From Cycas panzhihuaensis (taxonomy: Eukaryota; Cycadophyta), in contig CM041465.1 of assembly GCA_023213395.1 (NCBI GenBank), positions 125,619,741-125,683,740 on the forward strand: DNA of 64,000 bases, given 5' to 3'. Of the stretch, positions 31,145 to 49,261 are shown in pieces. The notes below the pieces were generated by a model. It worked only from the letters and a program-made list of their open reading frames with translations. It was not told the origin of the DNA and ran no database searches. The stretch's first letter is position 1, and each line of letters begins with the position of its first letter. The position numbers were made by a program, and so were the translations under genes.

Positions 31145-34106
31145 TGGAATTGCGTTTATGGGATGGTAACTACACTTAAGAAAGATTGGGGTAGTTGACG
31201 GTATATACCAGAATAAGGATGTGATCCTATAAGTGGAGGAAACACCCATATAGGACGTCCACGCATTGGAACACATGTTTGGGAACCACGAATGGCACAC
31301 AACTTCCTTAAGGTAGTTTGGTTCTTTTAGATCAAAGGGACAAGACACACATAAGGTATCTTGGATAACCTTAAAAGATGAGGTCCCCTACCCTCAGATG
31401 GCTAGAAGGAAGAGGAGAGATCCACGTGAAAAGGAGTTCCTATAGGAAAGGAATATAGCACAAGCGCGATAGACGTGGGTGAGTGGTAAGGGAGTGCAAG
31501 ATAAGCATGAATAGACCTCCCTAGGCTGACTAACCTAAGGGGGGTCTAAGTGGAAGAAGTAACAGCAAGAGAGGAATCCTTGCCACTATGCAAATGAAAG
31601 GGGCCCAAGCCCCGACAAGAATGATAAAGGTTGTGTGTGTTGGTTGAATATGTAAAGTGTGGGAAAGAGGCGACAAAAAGTGATATCGTGTGTGTTCACA
31701 AAAGAGACTATGAACTATGCCCCCTCTCTCTCTTTTCCTTTTTCAACAATAAAAGATAAAGAAAAAGCATTTCATGCACACTCAAACATACACACTAAAA
31801 TGATATCCAACTAGGGGATGCTTTCTGTTTAGGTAAGAGAAAGGAGAGGGGCACAATTCCTATGATGCACTCTTTCCTATAAAGTCAAGCATGTAGCATG
31901 CATGTGCAAGATGAATGTATGTGGATTGATTTGTTACCCGTTTCTTTTTATATGACTTATTATGTAAGAGTGTATGCCTAATCAAAGTAAAAAGGGAAAG
32001 GACTATGTGAAAGGATGTGATGCATACCTGGGAAGTGGCATGGATGTTGAAGAAGTTTCGCTCGTGTACCACATACATCTTCTCATCTTTACTCAATACA
32101 TAGCTATCGTTGAAGCATAGATGGAGTGGGGCTTCCTTACCTTTCCCATATTAAAAGAGAAACAAAATGGAAAGGACAAAAGGAAGTAAATAACCATGCA
32201 AGAAAGCGGGAAAATGAAGAAAAGAAAGAGAGAAAGGGCTTACCCAGATTGGAGAGTTTCTTTCCCCTCGCAAGTGCTCCCACAAAACCTGTAACAACAA
32301 AGATCTTCACTCTACTGAGAGGGGCTGCCAACATGCAAAGCCGATATGTATGCAACGATATAAAAGTAAAGTGCTGAAATATAGTGTCTAAAGTTATTTA
32401 TCCCACCACCAAAAATGACTTCGCAAGTCCTCAAGGAAAGCACCAACGCATGCCAAGCAAGAGGAGGTTAGCCTTAGAATGGCTAGCCCTCTGGAAAATG
32501 CACTTCCACGCTGCCCTTAGGTGTAGGGTACAATGAGATAAGACAACCTATGCACAGTATGTGGGAAAGAGAATAAATATTGTAAAGTTTACAGACGTTG
32601 CCTATGTTGCAAACATGCTACAGGCAGCAAGTTGCAACGTAGGCTATACCAAAGCTAAGAATGAATATTAGGTGTTGTTTGGGGCTAAAAGAGGTGCCCA
32701 AAAAGGGGTATGCAGGTCTGAGATCAACGTAACAAGTGTTTCACATGATGATACCCAGCACAGGCCCAATCCCAAGGACTCCCAGGTAGTCCAAGAAAGG
32801 CACAATTGAGGGAGAGGAAGGAGGAGAGGGGTTTTTCCTTGAGGAGCAGGCCTAGTGGGAACATATCCTGCCTTACTTCCTTTCACACCCTCCTTATGAA
32901 CCCTCTCCACTAGCCTCTTTGGAAAAAACCAGGGGAGGGTGAGGGATGGTAAGACTATAGGAAACAATGAATGGAGAAATGCCTCTCTATATAACAAAAC
33001 ACAAGGAAAAGAATTATATGCTTAAAGAACTTACTTTTGCAAGGTAAACCTAAGGCAAAAGGGTGAAACAATGATGAGGAATACTTAATGGGCTACGTGG
33101 GAAGTAGGTCTACTCCTGTAGATAGTGAAAGATAGTAGGTTTGAAGAGCTTACATGGTGTCTCTTAGTTACAGGAGGAAGACCCTTGCTGAAGGCTGAAG
33201 GAAGAGTGTGGAGGCCACACCTGGGCATGGATCCTTACTCAGAGGCATTAGTTGGGGCATTTGCTACTACGAACGAGTGTTGCGGTAGGCGAATCTCAGG
33301 CTGGTGCATGAGAAACTCATGCATGCATGTGTTTTTACAGAGCGTTCTTGTGAGAAGGGGAGAAGAGAGCATGAAAAGGTGATGGAAGAAGCATAAAAAT
33401 GAGGATATTTGGGCTTTATACCCAATCCTAGCCCTAATCAAGTGATTAGGGTTAGGCTGGAGCTTTGTTGGCAACTAATCCACATGGCAATTCTATAAAA
33501 AATATGAGAATTTCCATGGCAGATTTAAAAAACATTGATAAATAGTCGCACTGTAGTAAATTTTGTTGTACTGTAGCAAACTTTGTGGTACTGCTAAATT
33601 TGCAGCAGTGTGGGGCCAGAATGTGATAAAAAGAGAAATAAGGGTTTTGGGGGCCCTAAAAGGGGTTACTCTAGGCTTAACAGGGGCTGGCCCTCCTGTC
33701 CAAGTGGCTAAGGACAGCGCAGGTGAGCAAATTGGCTAAACTGGATAGGGCACCAAGAGGTAGGGCTCTCCAAAAATGCTAGAGATGGGAATAAAATACC
33801 TATGACAAAGGTGTGAGCAGATCACATGAGTTGGTTGAAGCTTGAGGCAATGTAGAGGTGATGCAGAGGGTTGTAGAGCGTCATGGAGATGCATGCCTCA
33901 TGGAGAGCCAGGTCCCACAGGTTGTCATAGGCTAGGGGCATGCGACATGATCAAGTAAGATGCATAGTCAACTGTGAAAATGAGCCAATCAATCATGCAA
34001 TCCAAATAATGCTTCAATCTACAATCTCTGAAGTGACTAAGATGGGAGAGAGAAGTGTACCTACGCTTACCTGAGTCGATCCATCCATACTGATTCCTGG
34101 TAGCCA
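31145..34106 (-). repeat. Long LTR of copy C (complete)
   Basis: This 2962-bp LTR reads TGGCTACCAG at its minus-strand start (34106) and ends ATTCCA beside the primer site. Homologues are 2882-5636 and 10777-11280 plus 17656-19565. It contains the empty counterpart of element D's insertion site (GGTTGAATATG near 31640). Minus-strand donor-like sites are CAG/GTAAG (34073-34066), CAG/GTATG (32030-32023) and AAG/GTAAG (32143-32136), at positions shared with the other LTRs. The T-rich stretches between them resemble introns. Confidence 0.87.
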
Positions 34107-35428
34107 GGAAACACTTCTCATCGTTGATTTGGTATGGGAAGGGGTGTAGCAATCCTAGAGACTTGACTATTTCTGTCTTATGTCGTTGACAAATTTCACA
34201 TGAGGAAACATATCTCCTTACATCTCCTTTTTGTTCATTCCAAAAGAAAGATAGTTTTAAGTGGTGGTATGTTCGTAGGAACCCTAAGTGACCTGTTATT
34301 GGAGAGGCATATGCATCATGTAAAATTTGCTCCTTAAGGCTAGAGTGAGGGTATATATATATTTGATTCTTATACCAGAGAATATTTGAAGACCATGTAT
34401 AATGGGTTGAATGCCCTACTCCAGCTTGAAGGTCTTGAATGATTTACTTTGTAAAGGAGTCCTCATCTCGTACTTGCTTGGCAACTACTATCCAAGAGGG
34501 ATTGATTATCGTGATAGAATATAGTGCAGAGCCTTCTTCCTTATGAGATAAAACATCATCAACTATATTATCCTTGCCTTTTTTATATATGATTTCAAAG
34601 CCAAAAGCTTGCATTTTGGTGACCCATTTTTGTTGTTCCTCAGATGATGTCCTTTGAGATAGGAAAAATTTTAATCTATCATGGTCTGTTTTAATTTGGA
34701 AATCTGTTCACAATAAATATTGTCGTCATTTCTTAACTGCATGAAGAATTGCTAACATCTCCTTCTCATAGGTGGATTTGACTTGTTCCTTAGGTGTAAG
34801 TTGACGACTTTCAAAGGCCAAAGGTTTCCCTTCTTGCATTAAGACTGCTCCAATGCCCTGCCCCGATGCATCACATTCAATGGTGAAGGTCTTTATAAAG
34901 TCTAGTGTTGCAAGGGCTGGTGTGGTAGTTAAAGCTAGCTTTAGGTCTTCAAATGCTTCACAGGCCTTATCATTCCAATGAAAGGAATCCTTTTTTAATA
35001 GGTTTATTAAAGGGTAAGCAATCCTTGCATAGCCTGGAACAAACTTTCAATAATATCCTGTGATTTCTAAGAATCCATGAAGGCCCTTGATGTTTTTAGG
35101 TTTAGGCTAGTTTGTGATAACTGCTATTTTTTTAGGATTTACTTTGACTCCTTCTTGAGAGATAATATGGCCCAAATATTCTATTTCTGTTTCCCCAAAT
35201 TGACATTTTAATTTTTTTGCATAAAGCTGGTTGTGTGCAAGCACCTGTAATGCCTTATTAATATGCTGAAGATGGTCTTCCCACGTACGAATGAAGATCA
35301 AAATGTCATAAAAAAAGACTAACATGAATTGCCTTAAGTAAGGCTAAAAGAGTTTATTCATGAGTCCTTGAAATGTGGATGGGGCATTAGTCAAGCCAAA
35401 TGACATGACTAAAGTTTCATAGTCACCT
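34107..35428 (-). pseudogene. Ty3/gypsy element E pol remnant (RT, RNase H, integrase finger)
   Basis: Minus-strand frames read, in order: [18 protein letters not shown] (35400), FFYDILIF (the catalytic box, with Asp to Tyr), LYAKKLKCQFGETEIEYLG, GVKVNPKKIAVITN, RNase H (FTIECDASGQGIGAVLMQ near 34880; LKFFLSQRTS; GKDNIVDDVLSH near 34560), and the integrase zinc finger ending CEICQRHK near 34180. The sequence stops inside integrase after GLLHPFPYQI, where the LTR of copy C begins. On the other side it stops before YETLVM, where the microsatellite begins. The type is chromovirus-like, similar to but distinct from element D. The missing integrase half would lie beyond copies A-C. Confidence 0.88.
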
Positions 35429-41403
<5,975 letters not shown>

Positions 41404-42447
41404 TAGTTGCCTTTACAAAAGATTTAATAATTTATAGAGAAATTTTTGATAGTATTAAAAAAAACTAAAGCCATAATAAAAAATTAAATTGGATAGATTT
41501 TTGAAATCCATAACCACCTTCATTTTATAAGTAAGTGGTCAGATGGATGGATAATATAATTGGGGACTTGTTGGCAAAGGGAGCGATCTTTAAATTTTAA
41601 TAAGTTAGATTGAATAATTTTTTAAATAATGAGAAATGATAAGTTAAATTAAAATTTATTTTAGAATTTACAACACTTTCTTAAAGGGTCACATATATTT
41701 TCAATACATACTATCACTCTTTTGGGTATAACCTTTTGCTAGAGTATTAGAATTAGGTGTCATCAGTTGCATTAGAAAGAGAATTTTAAGATGGTTCAAA
41801 CAAGTGGTTTCAAGACATATTTCAAAAATCAGATGACAATGATATTAATGGGTAAAGTTGATAAAAATGCTCTTAACCTCATAAAAGGTGTATTTTATGA
41901 TATATTTCTAAAAAACTTATAGATATTTCGATGTTTCTAAAGGCTCTTAATATGATAATAATATTATTACTGATTGATGAAGAATCTAAATCAAAGTTTC
42001 ATTCTAAAATACATATAAAAAGGCACTTTTATAATATTTAAAGGTTGAAAATATATAAGAAATATATGAAATAGGATATATTTATTGAAATATCAATGTG
42101 AAAATATTCTTGATATGCTAGAATTAAAAAATCTCATCAGAATTTTAACATTTGGTTTAGTGAAGTACATATCACTAATCAAATGATAAGATTACTTGAT
42201 TTATTTAGATACACATTTTTGAATAAAAGATTAATAAAACCGATTTGATAATGATGATACTACCTCATTTTAATAAAGGGCCTAGTTTGATTGTTTGTTG
42301 GCAAATTAAGTAGTTGATAAAAAGAATTCCACTTGTTTATGATATAATGAGAAGTCTCATATATTTATTACTTGGCATATCAAATTAGTTGTTAAGTTTG
42401 TGTAACTAATATTCAGTTATTAAGGTTGTCTAACTAAAAGATAATAT
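41404..42447. other. AT-rich DNA, nothing recognised
   Basis: There is an abrupt change from repeat DNA to AT-rich single-copy-looking DNA. No frame longer than about 60 codons and no retroelement motif was found. Confidence 0.6.
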
Positions 42448-42873
42448 GTATTTATAAATGAGAAATCTGACTAACCATATATAACAAGAGGTATAAAAAC
42501 ATATATTTATATTACCTTGTTATACCTAACTTGTTTTGGCCAAATAATTTAGCTTGTTCCCAGAGTTAACATGTTTTGAATGATTATTTACTGATGATGT
42601 TATGATAAATGGTTGCCAAAAGAAAGTTGGTAAAGTGTACAAGTGAGGAAGTACACAAATGTATTTATTAATGAGAAATTTAACTAACTATATATGACAA
42701 GAGACATGAAAACATATCATTATGTTACCTTATTATATCTAACTTATCTTGGCTAAGAAGTTTGGATTATTTTTAGAGTTAGTATGCTTTAGAAGATTAT
42801 TTATTAATGATGTTATGATATATAGTTACTAAAAGAAAGTTACTAAAGTGTGTAAGTAAAGAAACACACAAAG
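42448..42873 (+). repeat. Two-unit tandem duplication, period 213 bp
   Basis: The word GTATTTATAAATGAGAAAT at 42448 recurs as GTATTTATTAATGAGAAAT at 42661. The sequences that follow (ACTAACCATATATAACAAGA; GTTACTAAAAGAAAGTT in the second unit) stay collinear to about 42873. The units differ at many positions, so it is old. Confidence 0.8.
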
Positions 42874-43739
42874 ATATCTTATTTGTAAGATACAAATCAA
42901 GGTTTTACAAGCTACTCTTGAATAACACACTAGATTTTGTTATTCTAACTCATACACAAGATGTGAGATTACGCTACTTTTATAATAAGCATTTCGAAAT
43001 TTGATGAACTATATATAAAAAATAATTACCTAAAATACTAGTAATTATAGAGGTTGGTTATCCATGTATTTTGAAAGATGGTTATTATTTTATATAGACT
43101 GAATAATTCATTTATTTATAAAGATTTTTAATGATTGGTTGATAGATGTTTGATATCATCTTTATAGGAAAATATATAAAGATATTTAGGAAAACACTTC
43201 ATAAATTAGTTGATGATTAATGTAGATATTCATGAATAGTGATTGATAGTTTATATTTACAATTTGGTTGTTCATAGTTGGTCAGTAATATACATAGATG
43301 ACTACATACATGTTGATTATAGATATTTTACATGTTAATGCTTATTAGAAAAAAGCATAATAACATGATAGATTTACAAGTTATAGATGAAAATAATTGG
43401 TATAGATATTATTATGTATGTAATAAGATCTAGGAGATATGAATATATGAAAACCTAAAGATGAAGAAAAAATCAAAGATATTAAACATTAAGAGGAAAT
43501 TTTGAAATATGTGATTTACTACATATGTAATGTTTAATATTAACAACGTACATACATACACAAACCCAATCACCAAATATATTGAGAGATGTGAAATACA
43601 TACTTATTTATGCAAACATCATATAAGATGATGTAAAGGCTTAAGAGAAATTATAAGCTACTCATGAGGTAAACATTATTGTAAATATATACACATAACA
43701 CTTAAAAACTTGAGAAAGTATATATACTTATTTTGATAT
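42874..43739. other. AT-rich DNA, nothing recognised
   Basis: No coding or repeat feature could be supported. Short TACATACATA runs occur near 43550. Confidence 0.5.
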
Positions 43740-43990
43740 CTAAATGGAGCTCTAAACTCCACCTTCTTCTATGATTTCTCCCACATTGAGTTTTTCATGT
43801 ATAAATATATCATCTATCTTGTAGTATATGTATTATTTATATTGACTTAATGATTCATGTTTATTTCTTTATGTGTGTGCATTCCTCATAAGATATTTTT
43901 GTGATTATACATGCTTGTTATATTTTTATTGCATTATATTCAATACATCACAATATGATAATTCTAAATTCTATTTTGATATAATAGTAA
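43740..43990 (+). repeat. Possible copia-type LTR end (solo or remnant)
   Basis: The stretch CTCCACCTTC...TTTCTCCCACATTG followed by GAGTTTTTCATGTATAAATA, a T-rich region and repeated TTTATT resembles the transcribed end of plant Ty1/copia LTRs, where a CTCC...GAGTTTTTCC...GTAAAT pattern is common. No partner LTR, primer site or coding part was found beside it. This rests on pattern memory alone. Confidence 0.25.
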
Positions 43991-45834
43991 ATGTATATTT
44001 TTAATAGTTATAACGTAATAAATATTTTTTAAAATGTAAGAATGAAATGATAATAACCAAGGGTAAGAGCAAAGAAAAGCATGGATATTTTATGTAGAAA
44101 TAATAACATAACTTAGAAACAAGAATAGACATGAGTAAGGAGGTAATGAATAAAATAAGAGAGAGCAAACACACTTTTGCCACTATTTCAAGATAGATGC
44201 TTTTATCTATCTCATTTCTTATCTCCTTTATATTGGGTCAAAGCCCTATCTTACAAAAATAAGAATTCCATAGGATCATATTTGAAGAACCACCAAAGAA
44301 AAAATAATAAATTGATTTCAATATAGCAGGTAAGGCTGAGGAATGGGCCATAGGTGTTTAGAATTAGAGAACACAATAGGTTTCCCTTAAAACCTTACTC
44401 AAGTCTTAAGACTAGAGGATTGATAATATTGAAGATCAAATATACAAGTTAGAAGGGGATTTAGAATTGATAAGGCCATTGATTGTATAAATTAGGAAAA
44501 GGTAAAAATAAAAATAGTGAAACTTCTTCCAAAGCTAATCAAGGAGAAATTTAGAATTAGAATCTTATCTTTGCTAGTCCAACCAAGATACTTATTCCTT
44601 TGAGAATAATTTAGATATGCATATTTAAGAAGATTTTAGACCTCTCATTAGTTTTTCTTCTAGTATCAATTTATAATCACGTTAAGAACTTTGTGATACC
44701 TCTAAAATAGGGCTAAACTAACATCATTATGATAACCTAAGCTGGTTTGATTGGGAAATGCTTCCTTCAAAGTCTTATTGGGAAGATCCCCCTTCACATG
44801 TTATAGAGTTAGAAGAAGAAGAAGGAAAAAAAAAAATTTAGACTTGATTGTAACATTCTTTTCTATTTTAAATTAGCTTGGTGAGGACATTTGTTCTTTA
44901 GGGATTTAATTAGATTTACACGTTTTTTTCCCTAAACTAGTTAAATTTGATTCTTTATCTAACTTAGAAGCATCTATGCTTGCTTGATAATAGATGTTGG
45001 GATAATTTAACAAGTGATTACCTTACTTTTGAGCATAAGACCAAGCTAGGCTTATATAAGTCAACCCCAATCCCCATATCCTTTAATCAAACACTCAATA
45101 TTCTTTTGACTTTTCCTTTTTAAATTCTCCATTGAGTCCTGTTAAGATTGATTTTTAGAGATGTACTTCAAATTTTTGTGGCCCTAGTGTTGATTCCCTA
45201 ATTTATGACACTATAGAGCTACCTTAATTACATCACAAGGAAGACTCCTTAGTGGTAGATCTTATTAGAGATGGCAAAGTTCTTTAAAGTTTCCATGAAA
45301 CACTTATTTGATCCCTCCCAATTGTTGTTATGGGCTAATTCCATGCAATCCACTACTAACTCATAAACATCTTATGTTATGTATTTGTGAGGTTGAGACC
45401 ACTTTGGAGAAAGTGATCTACTCAAGTACTCAATGTCCTTTATAGCTTAAGATGTCTTATTCCCATCAAGTCTATTCTATTTCCCTTTAAGGTGTGGAAT
45501 CAAATACTATTATGGGAAATAATTCTTCTTAGTTTGAAGCTAGTTTGATAGCCTAAGATTCTGTTAAACTCCACTCCTAACGAAGGTAGTTATTTCAAGG
45601 GACTCTTAAGTTCACCCAATATTACAATGTCTTTGGGCAAATAAATCTTGAGGAGGCTCATCAAATAATATTAACCATTGTAAGGAATATGCCTTAAGAT
45701 TTTTTTCATTTACACTTTGATGATTATTTTCTTAGTTATACAGTAGGATTTGGGTCATTTCCCTTCATCGATAATTTTCTTATATGCAACTAAGCTCTTA
45801 TTTATCATAATGACCTTGTTTAATGATTTAAAAT
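43991..45834. other. AT-rich DNA with an unassigned decayed frame
   Basis: On the plus strand between 44400 and 44850 a stop-ridden frame reads IDNIEDQIYKLEGDLELIRP and later WEMLPSKSYWEDPPSHVIE followed by a run of Glu. It looks like a once-coding helical and acidic protein, but I cannot name the family. The minus frame at 44183-44001 (60 codons) is hydrophobic and probably chance. Nothing else was recognised. Confidence 0.4.
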
Positions 45835-46060
45835 TATCATTTCTCTGTAATAAGTGTAAACTAGAACATACTACTCTATGAGTATAAACTAGAATAATAT
45901 TTCATAATGAGAATAAACTAACTAAACTCCTCCATGAGTTAAAATTAGACTTTGCTCTGTAGCGAGATTAAACTATAATTATCTAGTTTTTTCTTCGCAA
46001 AAATTATATGGGGCATAGCTTTATAATGAGCTTAAACTAATTAAGTCTTCTAAAGAAGAT
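45835..46060 (+). repeat. Diverged short tandem repeats (ATGAG-TAAACTA motif)
   Basis: Six loosely spaced variants of a unit with AATGAG/ATGAGT, then about 2-4 bases, then TAAACTA occur here (for example TATGAGTATAAACTAGAA, ATGAGAATAAACTAACTAA and AATGAGCTTAAACTAATTAA). The spacing is about 30-40 bp and irregular. Confidence 0.5.
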
Positions 46061-46277
46061 AAAAAATGAAAATTAATATAGAATGACATAGTTTGAGAAA
46101 AGAGAAAACCGTTTAAAAAGATAAGCTCATAGCTAAGTTATAAAATCCCAAAATCTTTTCATAAGTAAAAGGGGTTAGGCCAATCTATCATGCTCAAGAG
46201 AATTTTTTTCTCATTAGATGAGATTGATCACTTATCTAATGTGTGGTAGATCTATTTGTAGAAACATTATGTGAATT

Positions 46278-46535
46278 TTAGTTAGTTGGGTGTATCCATA
46301 GTGCAAGGGCTTCATTGTCCCTTTTCAAGTCTTCTTTATTGTTAGGTTCATATCCATCCTTGATATACTTCCAAAGGTTAATTGAAATTAGATGAACTTT
46401 TATAATGGTCCTCCAAAATTGAAAATCATTCCCATTAAATATTGGAAAACTAATATTACTTGGATACATTATCATTATGTAAAGAGGTTTAGTACATAAC
46501 CAGAAATATGGTTTTAATAAATGAGAAATCTTCAA
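46278..46535 (-). pseudogene. Copia-type Gag N-terminal fragment
   Basis: An open minus frame of 85 codons contains FPIFNGNDFQFWRTIIKVHL followed by ISINLWKYIKDGYEPN. The F.GNDF.FW...I..HL...LW..I..GY pattern is the start of the plant Ty1/copia Gag core (DUF4219/UBN2 type). The rest of Gag and all of pol are missing or unrecognisable downstream (below 46278). A copia-like primer-site sequence on the same strand at 49907-49918 may belong to it, but 3.4 kb including a tandem array lie between. Confidence 0.7.
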
Positions 46536-48061
46536 ATGATAGTATGAAGCACACTCATTATTAAGTTATAATGAGTACAAGTAAAAGTGATCAATATACT
46601 CTTTTTCTTTTATTTAAGAAATGAGAATGACTTAAAGTAAATCCTTTTAAGCAAGACAAAATATGAAGATCAAACTTTTATGAAATAGAAATATGATTCA
46701 AACTTCTTTCAAATGAAAATGTGTTATAAACTTTCTTCAAATCATAATAAAGTAAGTAAAAAAATCAATGATGCTCTTCTTCTTCAAATGAACCAAGGAA
46801 CATAAGCTAGTATGCAAGCTAGTGTTTTCAAATTGATATATTTTATAGAAAAATCAAGAAACTATATGCTCTTTTTGAATGCAATGTGATAAGAAATACT
46901 TTAATGCTTTGAATTGACCTTTTAAGACAAATAATAAATAAAATTTATAACTAAACTTTGTAGCTTTCAAGTTGAATAAGGAACTAAAGCCTTTAATAAA
47001 AAATAAGATGATTTTTTTTGTCTAATATGCAAGACAATACGAATCCCAAATTATTCCTTTATAAAGCCATAATAACTATATGAAACTTAAAATTTATAAG
47101 TAGAATCTATGCTTAAGTGATTAAAAAATGCTAGGAAACTATATGTATTCATTTGAAAATATAAAAAATGAAACAGATTCAATATAGATAGTATTCGTTT
47201 ATCGATTTTACACCACTTAGGTTACTTGAAGCTTAAGGTGCTGAGAATGATATTAATTAGCTACAAAATAGCTTAGAATGTATACAAAAACTAAGAATAA
47301 CTCTAAAAATTGATTAGCAATAAACAATACTTCAAATATAATCATTTGAAAGAATGAAATACTCAAAAAATATTATAAAACAAGCATGTCTAGGATTGAA
47401 TTGGAAGCTCAACTTGATTAGCTTAAAAAAACTACAAAACTATATCAAAATATAATAAAATTGATTCCAACTTGAAGTGCTTTGAAATACCTTTTAGACA
47501 AATCTTACGGTTTGAAAATCATAGTTGAAATGACAAAGTTATTGCAGAAAACATAAGCAGCTCTCTTTATGGCTAATAAAATAACAACTAAAAAAATGGG
47601 TCACTTTGACTAATTAAAACTTAGCTAAAACAAACTCAAATTTCACAAGTAATAATACCACACTATAGCGCTCTAAAATATGGTCCTAATGAGATTAGTC
47701 TCATAGAAAATCGATATGCCAATGATAAGTTACAACTTTAAATGTGATAAGATCTCTTAAGATAAAAGTATAAAGAAAACTTTATTAAATAAGTTAGCCC
47801 CTTTTGAAAAATAGGGTGCACAGTCATATGGAGCCGATTTGAACCAAAACTTAGATCTTTGTGAGGGCTACATACCTCATGCACTTAGTAAATACTTACT
47901 GCTCCTTGAAGATACCCAAGATAAAAAAATATCTTGAAAAAAGACGAAAAATAACCTCTTAATAAGCTCAAAATGAGGTTACAAGCAATTAAAGACTGGG
48001 GGCTAGAGAAAAGGGGGCTAAGCCCTTTTATTAACTAGATCTCAAATAAAATTAATAACAA
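46536..48061. other. AT-rich DNA, nothing recognised
   Basis: No frame or repeat of note was seen. Near 48005-48035 a GGGGGCTAAGCCCC-type palindromic word appears that recurs in looser form near 51917-51950. Confidence 0.5.
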
Positions 48062-49261
48062 TTAAATATTTTTAAAACTTTAAAAACTTTAGGAAATAAT
48101 CAAATGGTTTTAATATATCGACATATATGAAAAAATTAAATTTTTTTAAACGGCCGTGGGCTATGCAACCTCTGTGATAATGCAAAGAGGAAAACAGAGC
48201 CAAACAGTGATAAAAAAAAAGATTTGAGAGTTATAGATCTGAGGATCAAATAGGGGCACACTCACCTATAGAGTCGATCGAGCGAAAAAATGATTTTAAG
48301 CTCGTCTTTTAGAGGTTACATGATGACATAGAAAGAGGAATAACTAGTGATAATAATGAGAACATAGGTAAAATACAATCACAATAATCATTGAATGTAG
48401 CTCAAAGAACTTCTATTTTACTCAGTGAATAGGGATGCCTGGTTATATGGGCTTAAATCATAATTTATTTTTAAAACTTTAAAAACTTTAGGAAATAATC
48501 AAATGGTTTTAATATATCGACATATATGAAAAAATTAAATTTTTTAAGCAGTAGTGGGCTATGCAACCTCTGTGATAATGCATAGAGGAAAACAGAGCCA
48601 AACAGTGATAAAAAAAAAGATTTGAGAGTTGTAGATCTGAGGATCAAATAGGGGCACACTCACCTATAGAGTCGATCGAGCGAAAAAATGATTTTAAGCT
48701 CATCTTTGAGAGGTTACACGATGACATAGAAAGAGGAATAACTAGTGATAATAATGAGAACATAGGTAAAATACAATCACAATAATCATTGAATGTAGCT
48801 CAAAGAACTTCTATTTTACTCAGTGAATAGGGATGCTTGGTTATATGGGCTTAAATCATAATTTATTTTTAAAACTTTAAAAACTTTAGGAAATAATCAA
48901 ATGGTTTTAATATATCGACATATATGAAAAAATTAAATTTTTTTAAACGGCTGTGGGCTATGCAACCTCTGTGATAATGCAGAGAGGAAAAAAGAGCTAA
49001 GCAGTGATAAAAAAAAAGATTTGAGAGTTGTAGATCTGAGGATCAAATAGGGGCACACTCACCTATAGAGTCGATCGAGCGAAAAAATGATTTTAAGCTC
49101 GTCTTTGAGAGGTTACACGATGACATAGAAAGAGGAATAACTAGTGATAATAATGAGAACATAGGTAAAATACAATCACAGTAATCATTGAATGTAGCTC
49201 AAAGAACTTCTATTTTACTCAGTGAATAGGGATGCCTGGTTATATGGGCTTAAATCATAAT
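48062..49261 (+). repeat. Three-unit tandem array, period about 398 bp
   Basis: The marker AAAACTTTAAAAACTTTAGG starts at 48074, 48473 and 48871, giving periods of 399 and 398 bp. Each unit then carries ATATCGACATATATGAAAAA, GTGGGCTATGCAACCTCTG, GAGTCGATCGAGCGAAA and ends GGGCTTAAATCATAA. Units differ at few positions (for example ACGGCCG, GCAGTAG and ACGGCTG before TGGGC), so the array is recent. The third unit ends at 49260 and runs into a poly-A tract. A 62-codon minus frame at 48659-48471 lies within the array and is not a gene. Confidence 0.95.

Larger units (their letters stand above)
19566..34106 (-). mobile_element. Tat-like Ty3/gypsy copy C, most complete copy
   Basis: On the minus strand it runs LTR (34106-31145), primer site, gag, protease, spacer, RT, RNase H and integrase (to 24296), then a plus-strand ORF with a plant-mobile-domain-like region (21602 to about 23545), then a second RNase H (20481-19980, minus), then the truncated LTR of copy B. 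Its own 3' LTR is either that shared LTR or lost. The outer LTR end at 34106 splits the integrase of element E, so this is a genuine insertion boundary. The internal region alone is about 11.6 kb. Confidence 0.82.

Noticed and set aside
44001-44183. Small hydrophobic ORF as a membrane peptide gene
   Set aside because: AT-rich chance frame; no start context or homologous feature.
48471-48659. 62-codon ORF in the 398-bp array
   Set aside because: It lies within the tandem repeat and is present only through small unit differences.
48062-49261. CRISPR-like repeat array
   Set aside because: Units are about 398 bp and contiguous without spacers, and the genome is a plant's.
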